DNA of 64,000 bases, taken from contig CM119269.1 of assembly GCA_051294375.1 (NCBI GenBank), positions 22,307,808-22,371,807 on the forward strand, given 5' to 3'. The stretch comes from Paraspadella gotoi. Taxonomy: Eukaryota; Chaetognatha. Below, piece by piece: positions 1-11,428 of this stretch (the stretch's first letter is position 1; the number at the start of each line of letters is the position of its first letter). Position numbers and translations under genes: made by a program. A model generated the notes under the pieces. The model did not search any database. It was not told the origin of the DNA and worked only from the letters and a program-made list of their open reading frames with translations.

Positions 1-697
1 TGTCGTCGTTTTTGTTGTTGTTGTTATTCTTTTCTTTTGTTTTCTGTTTTTCTTTTGGCGTTGAAAAGTAATTTTCTTTCGGCGGCGATTTGGTCGTCGT
101 CGTCGCCGTCGCCGTCGTCTTCTTATTCGTCGTTATCGTCGTCGTCGTCGTCTTCGTAATCCAAGGTGAGGTCGACAGACGGAAAGGAATTATTAATTTC
201 CTCACCTTCTGTTCCTCAGATCTCGATTCTCACGGAGAAAAAAATCGGGAAAGAGAAGTGAAGGATTTTTTAGAGAGGTAATAGAGAGGAAAAGGACTCG
301 TGGTGAGTATTGACTCATTAGATAGGTAAAGGGGGTAAAAAAGGAGTGATGAGAGAGGTTAGAGATAGGTAAAGAGCTGTAGATAGGCTGAGGAGAAAAA
401 GACTTACCTAAAAGATACGCAAAAGAGAAGAAAATAATAGACAGTGAATCATAAATAAATGATACGTATAAAGACTTTCTGAAATTGACTTAAAACAAAA
501 TCAATAATATTACATTGAGGAAAACAATTATTGGCTTCATACAAACGTCAGCAGATGGTCAATGTTGGGTTAAACATTTGTCATCAGGAGACAAATATAT
601 CTCTGACATCGGGACGGAAACAACATATAATGTTATGATGTTTTGGTAAAACATAAGGATGTGTCTATTATACATTTTTTGAAATGTTATGCCAATT

Positions 698-866
698 CAT
701 TTATATGGAAGCCAGGTAGTCTGGGAGTGAATAAACTTTACTGTGAGAGAGTCTTGATTGAAAACTTTCAGTGACCTGCTATGTCATTATCTTGTAAGAG
801 TGATGGAGGCCTTAAACCACCAAAGGCTTGCCAAAGTCAGGGACAAGATAGCTTATTTATTTAATG
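698..866 (-). repeat. SINE-like dispersed element, copy 1
   Basis: Shares the blocks GGGAGTGAATAAAC, GAGAGTCTTGATTGAAA and AAGAGTGATGGAGGCCTTAA with copies near 9.5, 14.9, 19.8 and 22.8 kb. Read on the minus strand, the block TGGTTTAAGGCC resembles the A box of a type II tRNA, with a weak B-box-like segment about 60 bases later. Origin from a tRNA is inference. Confidence 0.6.
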
Positions 867-1055
867 AATGGATAAATTTTACTTAGGTTGAAACAATTGG
901 TGAAACAATAGGATGTGTCTATTATATTAGGGTTTTTGTCTTTTCTTTTATTTTATTTGTTTATCTTTTGTTTTTCCATCTTTCGTCAGTTTCTTTGTCT
1001 TTTGTTTGTGGTGTTTAAATTCCAGTCAAAAGTCACCTCCCCCGGGGATATATAT

Positions 1056-1088
<33 letters not shown>

Positions 1089-1463
1089 NNNNNNNNNNNN
1101 NNNNNNNNNNNNNNNNNNNNNNNNNNNNNNNNNNNNNNNNNNNNNNNNNNNNNNNNNNNNNNNNNNNNNNNNNNNNNNNNNNNNNNNNNNNNNNNNNNNN
1201 NNNNNNNNNNNNNNNNNNNNNNNNNNNNNNNNNNNNNNNNNNNNNNNNNNNNNNNNNNNNNNNNNNNNNNNNNNNNNNNNNNNNNNNNNNNNNNNNNNNN
1301 NNNNNNNNNNNNNNNNNNNNNNNNNNNNNNNNNNNNNNNNNNNNNNNNNNNNNNNNNNNNNNNNNNNNNNNNNNNNNNNNNNNNNNNNNNNNNNNNNNNN
1401 NNNNNNNNNNNNNNNNNNNNNNNNNNNNNNNNNNNNNNNNNNNNNNNNNNNNNNNNNNNNNNN
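1089..1463. other. Assembly gap (375 N)
   Basis: A run of N that interrupts the left palindrome arm. The corresponding right-arm DNA (about 8650-9235) is sequenced and is roughly 585 bases long, so the gap length is probably too small. Confidence 0.95.
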
Positions 1464-1555
1464 AGGAAAAGGCACAAGAGGCCATAAGATAAAGGCACAA
1501 GAGACCAAAAGGAATGACGGGGATTTTGCTAAAAATCCTTTCCACCAAAAAATCT

Positions 1556-1704
1556 NNNNNNNNNNNNNNNNNNNNNNNNNNNNNNNNNNNNNNNNNNNNN
1601 NNNNNNNNNNNNNNNNNNNNNNNNNNNNNNNNNNNNNNNNNNNNNNNNNNNNNNNNNNNNNNNNNNNNNNNNNNNNNNNNNNNNNNNNNNNNNNNNNNNN
1701 NNNN
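1556..1704. other. Assembly gap (149 N)
   Basis: A run of N in the left arm. The right-arm counterpart (about 8400-8560) is a C/T-rich tract followed by a G homopolymer, which would explain the failure to assemble. Confidence 0.95.
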
Positions 1705-2167
1705 GGGGGAAAGATATATTTCTCTCTTCCTGTGTGAACAAACTTTACTTGATAAAGATTTATGAATGTGACAACATCACATTAAATCAAGTCGCATTTC
1801 TTTTCTATTTTTACCTCTCTATTTCTCTTCTTCCTATCTTCCTTCTTCCTTCTCTCTCAATTCTCTCTCCATTTCTTCCCCCACAATTTTCTTCTTTACT
1901 TTGAATTCTTCTTTTTTTTTCTCAAATATTTTGTTCTTTTGTTTCAAGAATTTTTTTTCGATGACTGAGAGACAAATGGGTTCTTCACCGCGAACATCGT
2001 CGTCGTCGTCGTCGTCGTCATCTTCTTCGTCATCATCGTCGTCATCATCGTCGTCAGCTTCGTCATCAGCTTCGTCGTCGTCGTCGTATCGATTGAATGT
2101 TTTTTTTCGCAAAAAAAGAAGAATTTTGTCTTTTTTTCATCGGACGCTCGTTTCTTGCTCTACTATT

Positions 2168-2230
<63 letters not shown>

Positions 2231-2453
2231 CATATACGTGATTTTTGACGAGTAATCAAGAAAGACCTTTTTTTCGCAAATCCCCCTGAGAACGAAACGA
2301 GTAGAGATTTTTTAGAAGTTAGATATTTTTTCTTGACTAAAAGCAGAGAACAGGGCTATTTTAATTAACTTTGTTGCTTAAACAATTAAAATATTTCGCC
2401 AGTTTTTATTTTTAGTCAGTAATGAATAAGATGAAGAAAGAAAGATAATAGAA

Positions 2454-2454
<1 letters not shown>

Positions 2455-2545
<91 letters not shown>

Positions 2546-2610
2546 GAGAAAGAAAGAAAGGAAAGAAAGGAAAGAAAAAGAATGAAAAAGAAAAGAAAGA
2601 ATTCCTTTGG
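2455..2610 (+). repeat. AAAG microsatellite in the left palindrome arm
   Basis: A nearly pure AAAG tetranucleotide tract. Its mirror image is the CTTT tract at about 7480-7600. Confidence 0.9.
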
Positions 2611-2666
2611 TTTCTCGACCTGAAATAAGATGTTAAACACGACGAAGCTCGTTAGTGGATTTTCAC

Positions 2667-2719
<53 letters not shown>

Positions 2720-2890
2720 ACTCTCCTGTTTGTGTTTGCCCAAGTTCTGATTGTTGTTACCGATTTGTTACTCTTTTATCACAATGGAATAAGATTCCTG
2801 TTTTCAGTTCCTCCTCTTTTCTTTTCTCATTCTCTTACCTTTCTATATTTAGCACTTCTCTCCTCCTTCCCATTTATACCTATCTAATTC

Positions 2891-2915
2891 NNNNNNNNNN
2901 NNNNNNNNNNNNNNN
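2891..2915. other. Assembly gap (25 N)
   Basis: Fixed-size gap at one border of a segment that is inverted relative to the mirror arm. Confidence 0.95.
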
Positions 2916-3645
2916 TAAACTGAAAATTGGGGCAATTTTGAAAAATATGGCCGGGGAAAGAAGATGAGGTGGATAAGGGGGAGGATAGGGGCAAAGGGAG
3001 GTGGTAGGTATGATAGGGGGGAAGGTGGTGGACAGGGAAGATAGCGGGGAAAGGGAGGGTGGAAGGTAGATAGGGGGAATCGGGGTGGAGGGGAAATAGG
3101 GGGAAAGGGAGGTGGAGGGTAGGATAGGGGGCAATGCGGGGGTGGAAGGGGAGGTTGAGGGGGAAAGGGAAGGTGGAAGGTAGGATCAGGGGGAATAGGG
3201 GGTGGAAAGGGAAGATAGGGGGAGAAGGGGAGGTCGGACGAGGGTCTAGGATAGGGGGAAAATGGGGGTGAGAGGATAGATGAGATGTTAGTATCGGGAT
3301 TCTGGCGGGAGTCAAAGGTGCAAGAAAGGAGAGAGGAATCTGATCTTTGGAGGAAAAAAGTAAGTTTTGAGAAATTTGGGAGGAATTTAAGAGAGAGACG
3401 GAGAGTAGAGAGAGAGAGAGAGAGAGAGAGAGAAGGAGAGAGAGAGAGAGAGAGAGCAGAAGTAAAATATAATATTTAATAGAGAGAGCAATTAGATAGG
3501 TATAAAATGGGAAGGGAGGTGAAAAGGCTGCTAATATAGCGAAGGTAAAGAGAATGAGAAAGAGAAAGAGAGGAACTGTAAACAGGAATCTTATTCCATT
3601 TGTGATAAAGAGTAACAAATCGGTAAACAACAATCAGATTTAAAT
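2916..3645 (+). repeat. Flipped segment inside the left palindrome arm
   Basis: This 730-base piece runs in the same direction as 6765-7300 instead of the opposite direction expected for a palindrome. Its last 150 bases (3485-3640) also form an inverted pair with 2740-2890. One border is the gap at 2891-2915; the other border, near 3640, lies in continuous sequence. Confidence 0.75.
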
Positions 3646-4211
3646 TCCAAATGACGTTAGTTTTTAAATTTAAAGATTAGGTCAGGTATTAAAGATTTAT
3701 TAGGAATTTGTTTAGGGATTTTCTTTAAGATTTGATTAGGGATTAGCATTAGGACGAGAGATTAAGCTTAAGAGATTAGATTATGGATTTGTATTCGGGA
3801 TCAGGGTTAAAGATTAGAAACAGAAATCGGCCGCCTTCAGAAAACAGTACCTGTTTCGAACAGCAAAATTATTTGTCTCAATTTATTTCCTCTTGTTTAC
3901 ATTTATTTTCGATGTTTGTTTACTTTTTTTAAACAAAGTTCGACCTTTTTGACTTTTTTTAGAGTCGAATCACTTGGATTCCAGATTCGCGGGGGTGAAG
4001 AAGAAAAAGGGGAGATAAGCGATACGTAGATGGATGTGAGTCTGTGAGTCTGTGAGAGAGGTTTGGTTTGGTTCTTAGGAAAATGAAAAGGCATTCCGTG
4101 CGTCCGTCCGTGCGTCCGTCCGTCCGTCATTTCAACTTAACACTCGAGATACGGACACTTGATTTATGTAGAAATTTTCTTTTCTTTGGAATGAAATGGG
4201 GGCATTCACTT

Positions 4212-4245
<34 letters not shown>

Positions 4246-4270
4246 NNNNNNNNNNNNNNNNNNNNNNNNN
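4246..4270. other. Assembly gap (25 N)
   Basis: Gap between a CT tract and a GA tract at the inner end of the left palindrome arm. Confidence 0.95.
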
Positions 4271-4324
4271 GAGAGAGGAGGAGAGAAGAGAGAGGTAGGA
4301 GAGAGAGAGAGAGGAGAGAGAGAG

Positions 4325-4614
4325 ACGAAATAGAAGGAAAGATAAAACTGTTCGGTAGGAAATAACTTTAAAGTTTCTCGGTTAAACTGAAGTGAACATA
4401 ATGAGATCGGAATTACAACGAGATCTGATACAGAGAGTCGATACAACGAGATCGTTTCAACGAAAACGGTTTAAACCGCGAACCTTAACATTAAAACAAT
4501 GATCTTAAATACATAAAATCTCTAAATTTTTTTCAAAATGAGGAAGCCTAAAAAATTAAGATAACAAAAGGAAAGAAGAGGAGGCGAGAGAGAGAGGGAG
4601 AGAGAGGAGAGAGA

Positions 4615-4653
<39 letters not shown>

Positions 4654-4827
4654 AAAGGAGAAGAGAGTGAGAGAAAGAGACAGTGAGAGAGAGAGAGTGA
4701 GTGAGAGAGAAGAGAGAGAGAGGAGAGAGAAAAGAGAGAAAGAGGAGAGACAGACAGAGAGAGAGAGAAAGAGAAGAGAGATAGAGAGACAGAAGACAAG
4801 AGAAGGAAGAGAGAGAGGAGAGAGAGA

Positions 4828-4892
<65 letters not shown>

Positions 4893-5425
4893 GAATAGAA
4901 GGAAAAGATAAACAGCTGTTCGGTAGGACTCTTTAAAGTTTCTCGGTTAAAACTGAAGTAAACATAATGAGATCGGATACAACGAGATCTGATACAGAGA
5001 GATCGGATACAACGAGATCGGTTTCAACGAAAACGGTTAAACCGAACTTACATTAAACAATGATTCTTAAATGACATAAAATCTCTAATTTTTTTTTCTA
5101 TGAGAAGCCTAAAAAATTAAAGATACAAAGAAAAAGAGAGGCAGAGAGAGAGAGAGAGGAGAAGGAGAGAGAGAGAGAGAGACGAATAGAAGGAAAAGAT
5201 AAACAGCTGTTCGGTAGGACTCTTTAAAGTTTCTCGTTAAAACTGAAGTAACATAATGAGATCGGATACAACGAGATCTGATACAGAGAGATCGGATACA
5301 ACGAGATCGTTTCAACGAAAACGGTTTAAACCGAACTAACATTAAACAATGATTCTTAAATGACATAAAATCTCTAATTTTTTTCTATGAGAAGCCTAAA
5401 AAATTAAGATAACAAAGAAAAAGAG
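4325..5425 (+). repeat. Three direct repeat units at the palindrome centre
   Basis: Units of about 245 bases start near 4325, 4893 and 5180. Each runs from GAAGGAAAAGATAAACAGCT-like sequence through repeated GAGATCGGATACAAC blocks to a shared end near AAGCCTAAAAAATTAAGAT. GA-rich arrays separate them. They are direct, not inverted, so they lie between the palindrome arms rather than in them. Confidence 0.85.
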
Positions 5426-5448
5426 AGCAGAGAGAGAGAGGGAGAGAG

Positions 5449-5498
<50 letters not shown>

Positions 5499-5506
5499 GA
5501 GAGAAT

Positions 5507-5550
<44 letters not shown>

Positions 5551-5584
5551 AAGGACAGTGAGAGAGAGAGAGTGAGTGAGAGAG

Positions 5585-5619
<35 letters not shown>

Positions 5620-5800
5620 AAAGAGAGAAAAGAGAGAGAGAGAGAGACAGACAGAGAGAGAGAGAAGAGACAGAGAGATAGAGAGACAGACAGACAGACA
5701 GAAGAGAGAGAGGAGAGAGAAGAGAGAGAGAGAGATGAGAGAGAGTGAGTGAGTGAGAGAGAGAGAGAGAGACAGACAGAGAAGAGAGAAAGACCAAGAG

Positions 5801-5856
<56 letters not shown>

Positions 5857-6057
5857 GAGAGAGAGAGAGAGAGACAGAAGACGAGAAGAGAGAAGAGACA
5901 AAGAGAGAGACAGACAGACAGAGAGGAGAGAGAGAGGAGAGAGAGAGAGAGAGACGAGAGGAGAGGAGAAAGAAGACAGAGAGACGAGAGAGAGAGANNN
6001 NNNNNNNNNNNNNNNNNNNNNNTCCAAAAATTAAAGATAACAAAGAAAAGAGAGGAC

Positions 6058-6088
<31 letters not shown>

Positions 6089-6133
6089 AAGAGAAGAGAG
6101 AGAGAGAGAGAGAGAGAGATGAGAGAGAATGAG

Positions 6134-6166
<33 letters not shown>

Positions 6167-6180
6167 GAGAGAGAAAGTGA
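5400..6180 (+). repeat. GA-rich microsatellite field
   Basis: About 780 bases of interrupted GA dinucleotides with GACA and GAGT variants and a 25-N gap at 5998-6022. Long open frames on both strands here only encode Arg-Glu or Ser-Leu runs. Confidence 0.9.
5998..6022. other. Assembly gap (25 N)
   Basis: Gap within the GA field. The following bases match the end of a 245-base unit, so a fourth unit may be partly hidden. Confidence 0.95.
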
Positions 6181-6549
6181 ATGCCCCCGATTTCATTCAA
6201 GAAAAGAAAATTCAACATAAATCAAGTGTCCGTATCTCGAGTGTTAAGTTTGAAATGACGACGAAACGGCGGAGACGACGGACGGACGCACGGATGCCTT
6301 TTCATTTTCCTAAGAAACCAAACCAAACCTCTCTCACAGACTCACAGACTCCACATCCATCTAACGTATCGCTTATCTCCCCTTTTTCTTCTTCACCCCG
6401 CGAATCTCTGGGAATCCAAGGTGTTCGACGCTAAAAAAAGTCAAAAAGGTCGAACTTTGTTTAAAAAAAAAGTAAACAAACATCCGAAAATAAATGTAAA
6501 ACAAGAGGAAATAAATTGAGACAAATAATTTTGCTGTTCGAAACAGGTA

Positions 6550-6800
6550 CTGTTTCTGAAGGCGGCGCGATTTCTGTTTCTAATCTTTAACCCTGATCCC
6601 GATACAATCCATAATCTATCTCTTAAGCTTAATCTCTCGTCCTAATGCTAATCCCTAATCCAATCTTAAAGAAAATCCCTAAACAAATTCCTAATTAAAT
6701 TCTAATACCTGACCTAATCTTTAAATTTAAAAAACTTAACGTCATTTCTGGAATTTTAAACTGAAATGGGGCCATTTTGGAAAATATGGCCGGGGAAAGA
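6550..6800. mobile_element. MITE-like element with telomere-like interior, right-arm copy
   Basis: The left end contains GAAGGCGGCGCGATTTC and the right end GAAATGGGGCCATTTTGG. Between them lie degenerate blocks of CTAATCCCTAA type. Inverted G/C-rich ends with an A/T-rich telomere-like middle recur at least nine more times in this window. Confidence 0.5.
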
Positions 6801-7841
6801 AGATGAGGTGGATAAGGGGAGGATAGGGCAAAGGGGGTGGTAGGTAGGATAGGGGGAAAGGGGGTGGGAAGGGAAGATAGGGGAAGGGAGGGTGGAAGGT
6901 AGGATAGGGGAATCGGGGTGGAAGGGAAGGTTAGGGGGAAAGGGTCTGAGAGGATAGATGAATGTTAGTTCGGATATGCTGCGGGAGTCAAAGTGCAGAA
7001 AGGATGAAGAAGGATCTGATCTTTGAAGAAAAAAAGTAAGTTGAGAAATTGGGAGGAATTTAAGAGAGAGAAAGAGAAGGAGAGAGAGAGAGAGAGAGAG
7101 GAGATGAGAGAGAGAGAGAGAGGAAGATAAAATATATATTTAATAGAGAGGAGAATTAGATAGGTATAAATGGGAAGGAGGAAGAAAGGTGCTAAATATA
7201 GAAAGGTAAGAGATGAGGGAAAGAAAAGAGAGGAACTGTAAACAGGAATCTTATTCCATTGTGATAAAGAGTAACAAATCGGTAACAAACAATCAGAACT
7301 TGGGCAAACACCAACAGGAGAGTGAGAAAAGAGAGAAGGGAAGAGAGAGAGAGAGAGAAGGGAGAGAGAGAGGAGAGAGAGAGAGACGAGAGACGAGAGT
7401 TAGGTGAAATCCACTTAACGAAGCTTCGTCGTTGTTTAACATCTATTATCAGGTCGAGAAACAAAGGGGAATTCTTTTTTCTTTTCATTCTTTTCTTCCT
7501 TTCCTTCCTTTCTCTTTCTTTCTTTCTTTCTTTTCTTTCTTTCTTTCTTCTTCTTTCTTTTCTTTTCTTTCTTTCTTTCTTTCTTTTCTTCTCTTTTCTA
7601 TTATCTTTCTTCTTCATCTTATTCATTACTTGACTTAAAAATTAATAAAAACTGGCGAATATATTTTTAATTGTTTTAAGCAACAAAGTTTAATTTAAAA
7701 TAGCCCTGTTCTCTGCTTTTAGTCATAGGAAAAAATATCATAACTTTCTAGAAAAACTCTACTCGTTTGTCTCAGGGGGATTTGCGAAAAAAAAGGTCTT
7801 TCTTGATTACTCGTCAAAATCACGTATAATGGCGAGAGAGA

Positions 7842-7883
<42 letters not shown>

Positions 7884-8599
7884 GAGAGAGAGAGATGAGA
7901 GAAAAGAAGAGAGAGATGACGAGAGAGAGAGAGTTGAAAATAGTAGAGCAAAGAAAACGAGGTCCGATGAAAAAAAGACAAAATTATCTTCTTTTTTTGC
8001 GCGAAAAAAAAAAACATTCAATCTATACGACGACGACGACGAAGCTTGATGACGAAGCTGGACGACGATGATGACGACGATGATGACGAAGAAGATTGAC
8101 GACGACGACGACGACGACGAACGATGTTCGCGTGAAGAAAACCCATTTGTCTCTCAGTTATCGAAAAAAAATTCTTGAAACAAAAGAACAAATATTTGAG
8201 AAAAAAAAGAAGAATTTCAAAGTAAAGAAAGAAAATTGTGGGGGAAGAAATGGAGAGAGAATTGAGGAGAAAGGAAGAAGGAGATAGGAAGAAGAGAATA
8301 GAGAGTAAAAATAGAAAAGAAATGCGACTTGATTTAATGTGATGTTGTTCACATTTCAAAGTAAAGTTTGTTCACACAGGAGAGAGAAGAAATATATTCT
8401 TTCCCCTCTCCCCCCTTCTCTTCCTCTCCTCTTCCTCCTCCTCCTCTTTTCTGCCTCCTCCCCTCTTCCTCTCCTCTTCCTTCTCTCTTCCTTCCTCTTT
8501 CCTCCTCTCCTTCCCCCAACAAAAAAAATTCTGGGGGGGGGAAAGAATTTTTTCCTGTGAAAGATTTTTAGGTAAAGGATTTTTAGCAAAATCCCCGCT

Positions 8600-8880
8600 C
8601 ATTCTTTGGTCTTCTGTTGCCTTTATCTTATGCCTCTTTGTGCCTTTTCCTATGGCCCTTTGTGCCTTTTCCTTATGGCCTTCTTGTGGCTTATCTTTAT
8701 GGCCTCTTGTGGCCTTTATTCTTATGGCCTCTTGTGCCTTTCCTTATGGCCTCTTGTACTTTTAATTTTGGGCTTCTTGTGCCTTTTCCTTATGGCCTCC
8801 TGTGCCTTCATTATGGCCTCTTTGCCTTTTCCTTATGGCCTCTTGTGCCTCTTTTATGGCTTCTTGTGCCTTTCCCCTGC
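8600..8880 (+). repeat. Minisatellite of about 22-24 bases
   Basis: About a dozen copies of a unit built on TTATGGCCTCTTGTGCCTTT with small length changes. The apparent reading frame is purely repeat-encoded. The mirror position in the left arm is mostly gap, with one remnant at 1464-1510. Confidence 0.85.
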
Positions 8881-9217
8881 TTAGTCCCTTTGCCCCCCCA
8901 GCCTGGTTGACCCCTTTTCCCTCCCGGTTACTCCTTTGACCCCCTGACAAACCCATTACTCCCCCAGATTACCCCATTGCACCTCTAACTACTTGCTAGC
9001 CTCTCATCACTCCTATGCCACGCTTGTTTTAACCCTATGCCCTCCTTTTACCCTACGCACCCTGGTAATAACCTTTACCCCCTTACCCCTTTGCCCCCCC
9101 AATGTTTTATAAATTACCCCTAGAATTTACACTAAACCCCTCGACCCCCTTGGTTTCCCCCTGACAGAAGTCGATTCTGATAGAGAGAGTGGAAAAACAT
9201 CGGAGAGAAATGAAGCA

Positions 9218-9263
<46 letters not shown>

Positions 9264-9496
9264 CTCTCTTCTCTCTCTCTTTTCTCTCTCTCTATAATAT
9301 CCCCGGGGGGAGGTGACTTTTGACTGGAATTTAAACACCACAAACAAAAGACAAAGAAACTAGACGAAAAGATGGAAAAACCAAAAGATAAACAAATAAA
9401 ATAAAAGAAAAGACAAAAACCCTAAATATAATAGACACATCCTATTGTTTCACCAATTGATCAACCTAATTAAAATTTATCCATTCATATTAAATT

Positions 9497-9667
9497 AATA
9501 AGCTTTCTGCTCCTCGACTTTGGAAGGCTTTGGTGGTTTAAGGCCTCCATCACTCTTACAAGATAATGAACATAGCAGGTCACTGAAAGTTTCAATCAAG
9601 ACTCTCTCACAGTAAAGTTTATTCACTCCCAGACTACCCTGGCTTTCCATATAAATGAAATTGGCAT
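9497..9667 (+). repeat. SINE-like dispersed element, copy 2 (mirror of copy 1)
   Basis: Reverse-complement partner of 698-866 in the right palindrome arm, carrying the same TTAAGGCCTCCATCACTCTT and GTTTATTCACTCCC blocks. Confidence 0.6.
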
Positions 9668-10440
9668 AACATTTCAAAAAATGTAAATAGACCACATCCT
9701 ATGTTTACCCAAAACATCCATAACAGTCTATATGTTGTTCTCCGATGTCAAGAGATATATTTGTTCTCCTGATTGACAAATGTTTAACCAACTTGACCAT
9801 CTGCTGACGTTTGTAATGTAGCCAATTAATTGTTTTCCTCAATGAAATATTATTGATTTGTTTAAAGTCAATTCAGAAAGTCTTTATACGTATCATTTAT
9901 TTATGATTCCACTGTCTATTATTCTCTTTTGCGTATCTTATAGGGTAAGTCTTTTTCTCCTCAGCCTAATCTAGAGCTCTTTACCTATCTTTAACCTCTC
10001 TCCATCACTCTTTTTTACCCCTTGACCTATTCTAATGATCAATACTCACCACGGAGTCCTTTCCTCTCTATTACCTCCTCTAAAACATCCTTCATTGCTC
10101 TTCCCCGTTTTTTCCCCGTGAGAATCGAGAATCTGAGGAACAGAAGGTGAGAGAATAATTAATTACCTTTCGTCTGTCGACTCACTTGGATGTACGAAAG
10201 ACGACGACGAAGGACCACGACGACGACGACGATGATGATGACGATGAAAGATCAGTGGAGAAGGAATTAAGAACGACGAACTGATGACGAAGACGGACTC
10301 GACGACGATAACAGAATAAGAAGGACGACGCACGCGACGGCGGACGACGACGACCAAATCGCCGCCGACAGAAAATTACTTTGTCGACGCCAAAAGAAAA
10401 ACAGAAAAAACAAAAGAAAAAATAAACAACAACACAAAAA

Positions 10441-11156
10441 CAAGACCGACCGAAACAAAACCGAAAAACGAGGAAATTAAAATAATTATCGGGGAAAAAG
10501 TTAGTAATTTTCTTGAGGAGGAGGAGGAGGAAGAGGAGAGGGAGGAAGAAAGGATGAGAGAGGAAGAGGGAAGAAGGAGAAGGAGGAAAGGAGGAGGAAG
10601 AGGAAAGAGGAAGAAAGAGGAGGAGGAGGAAGAGGAGGATGAAGATGAACGAGGCAGGAGAATAGAGAGGAAGAGAAGAAGAGGAAGGCGACGAGTGAGT
10701 TTTCGATCTTTTTGATGCAACAAAAAAAAGAAAAAAAAAAGATTTTGAATACAAAAGAAAAGAAATTGTTGTACGAACATTGACCTGACTGACTGGTTGA
10801 GGAAAGGGAGGAGAAAGAGGGGAGTGTTGAATGAGAGGAGGAGGAGAGAGAAGAGGATGAGAAGAGAGACGATATGAAGAGAGAAGAGAAGTAAGAGAGA
10901 GAGAGGAGACAAGAAAGAAGTTAGAGAGAAATTAAACAGAAAGAAAGAGGGAAAAGAAAAGGGAAAAATAAGAAAAGAAAATTAAAAGAAAAAGAAAAGA
11001 AAAATAAAAGAAAGGGAAAAAAGAAAAATATAAGAAAAAGAAAAGAAAAATTAAAGAAAAAGAAAGAAAAGAAAAAAAAAAAGAAAGAAACATTTAAACG
11101 TAAAAGAAAGAAAAAGAAATAAAAGAAAGGAAAAGAAAAGAAAAGAAAAAGAAAAG

Positions 11157-11213
<57 letters not shown>

Positions 11214-11388
11214 GTAGAAAAGAAAAAAAAAGAAAAGAAAAAAAGAAAAAAGAAAAGAAATTCACCAAAGTTGAAGTCAAATCGATTTTTTTATTTCAGC
11301 CTTCAAAAATTTTGGATTCCATTTCGCGTTTTCTTTCTGGCAAATCGTTCAAACCATTCTTCTCTCTCTTCTCTCTCTTTCTCTCTCT

Positions 11389-11428
<40 letters not shown>

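Larger units (their letters stand above)
1..10440. repeat. Imperfect 10.4-kb palindrome (inverted duplication), truncated by the window edge
   Basis: The left half (1 to about 4240) reappears in reverse complement in the right half (about 6185 to 10440). Matching landmarks are 165-185 with 10165-10185, 698-866 with 9497-9667, 1705-1745 with 8370-8400, 2230-2270 with 7797-7835, and 3960-4220 with 6185-6425. Arms differ by many small indels and some substitutions. Because position 1 already pairs with about 10440, the left arm must extend beyond the window. The content is GA/CT, AAAG and TCG/GAC tracts, SINE-like copies and minisatellites; every long reading frame here is low complexity. It could be a true inverted duplication or a fold-back assembly artefact. 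Confidence 0.85.

Noticed and set aside
2110-2230. CT dinucleotide tracts read as extended polypyrimidine acceptors of a hidden gene
   Set aside because: No exon-like frame follows any of them in the palindrome, and the mirror copy has indels in every nearby frame.
5385-6218. Several open frames of 200-277 residues
   Set aside because: They consist of Ser-Leu or Arg-Glu runs coded by GA/CT repeats and cross an N gap.
8606-8910. Leu/Cys-rich frame resembling a membrane protein
   Set aside because: Every repeat of the peptide matches the 22-24-base TTATGGCC minisatellite; two frames are open equally.
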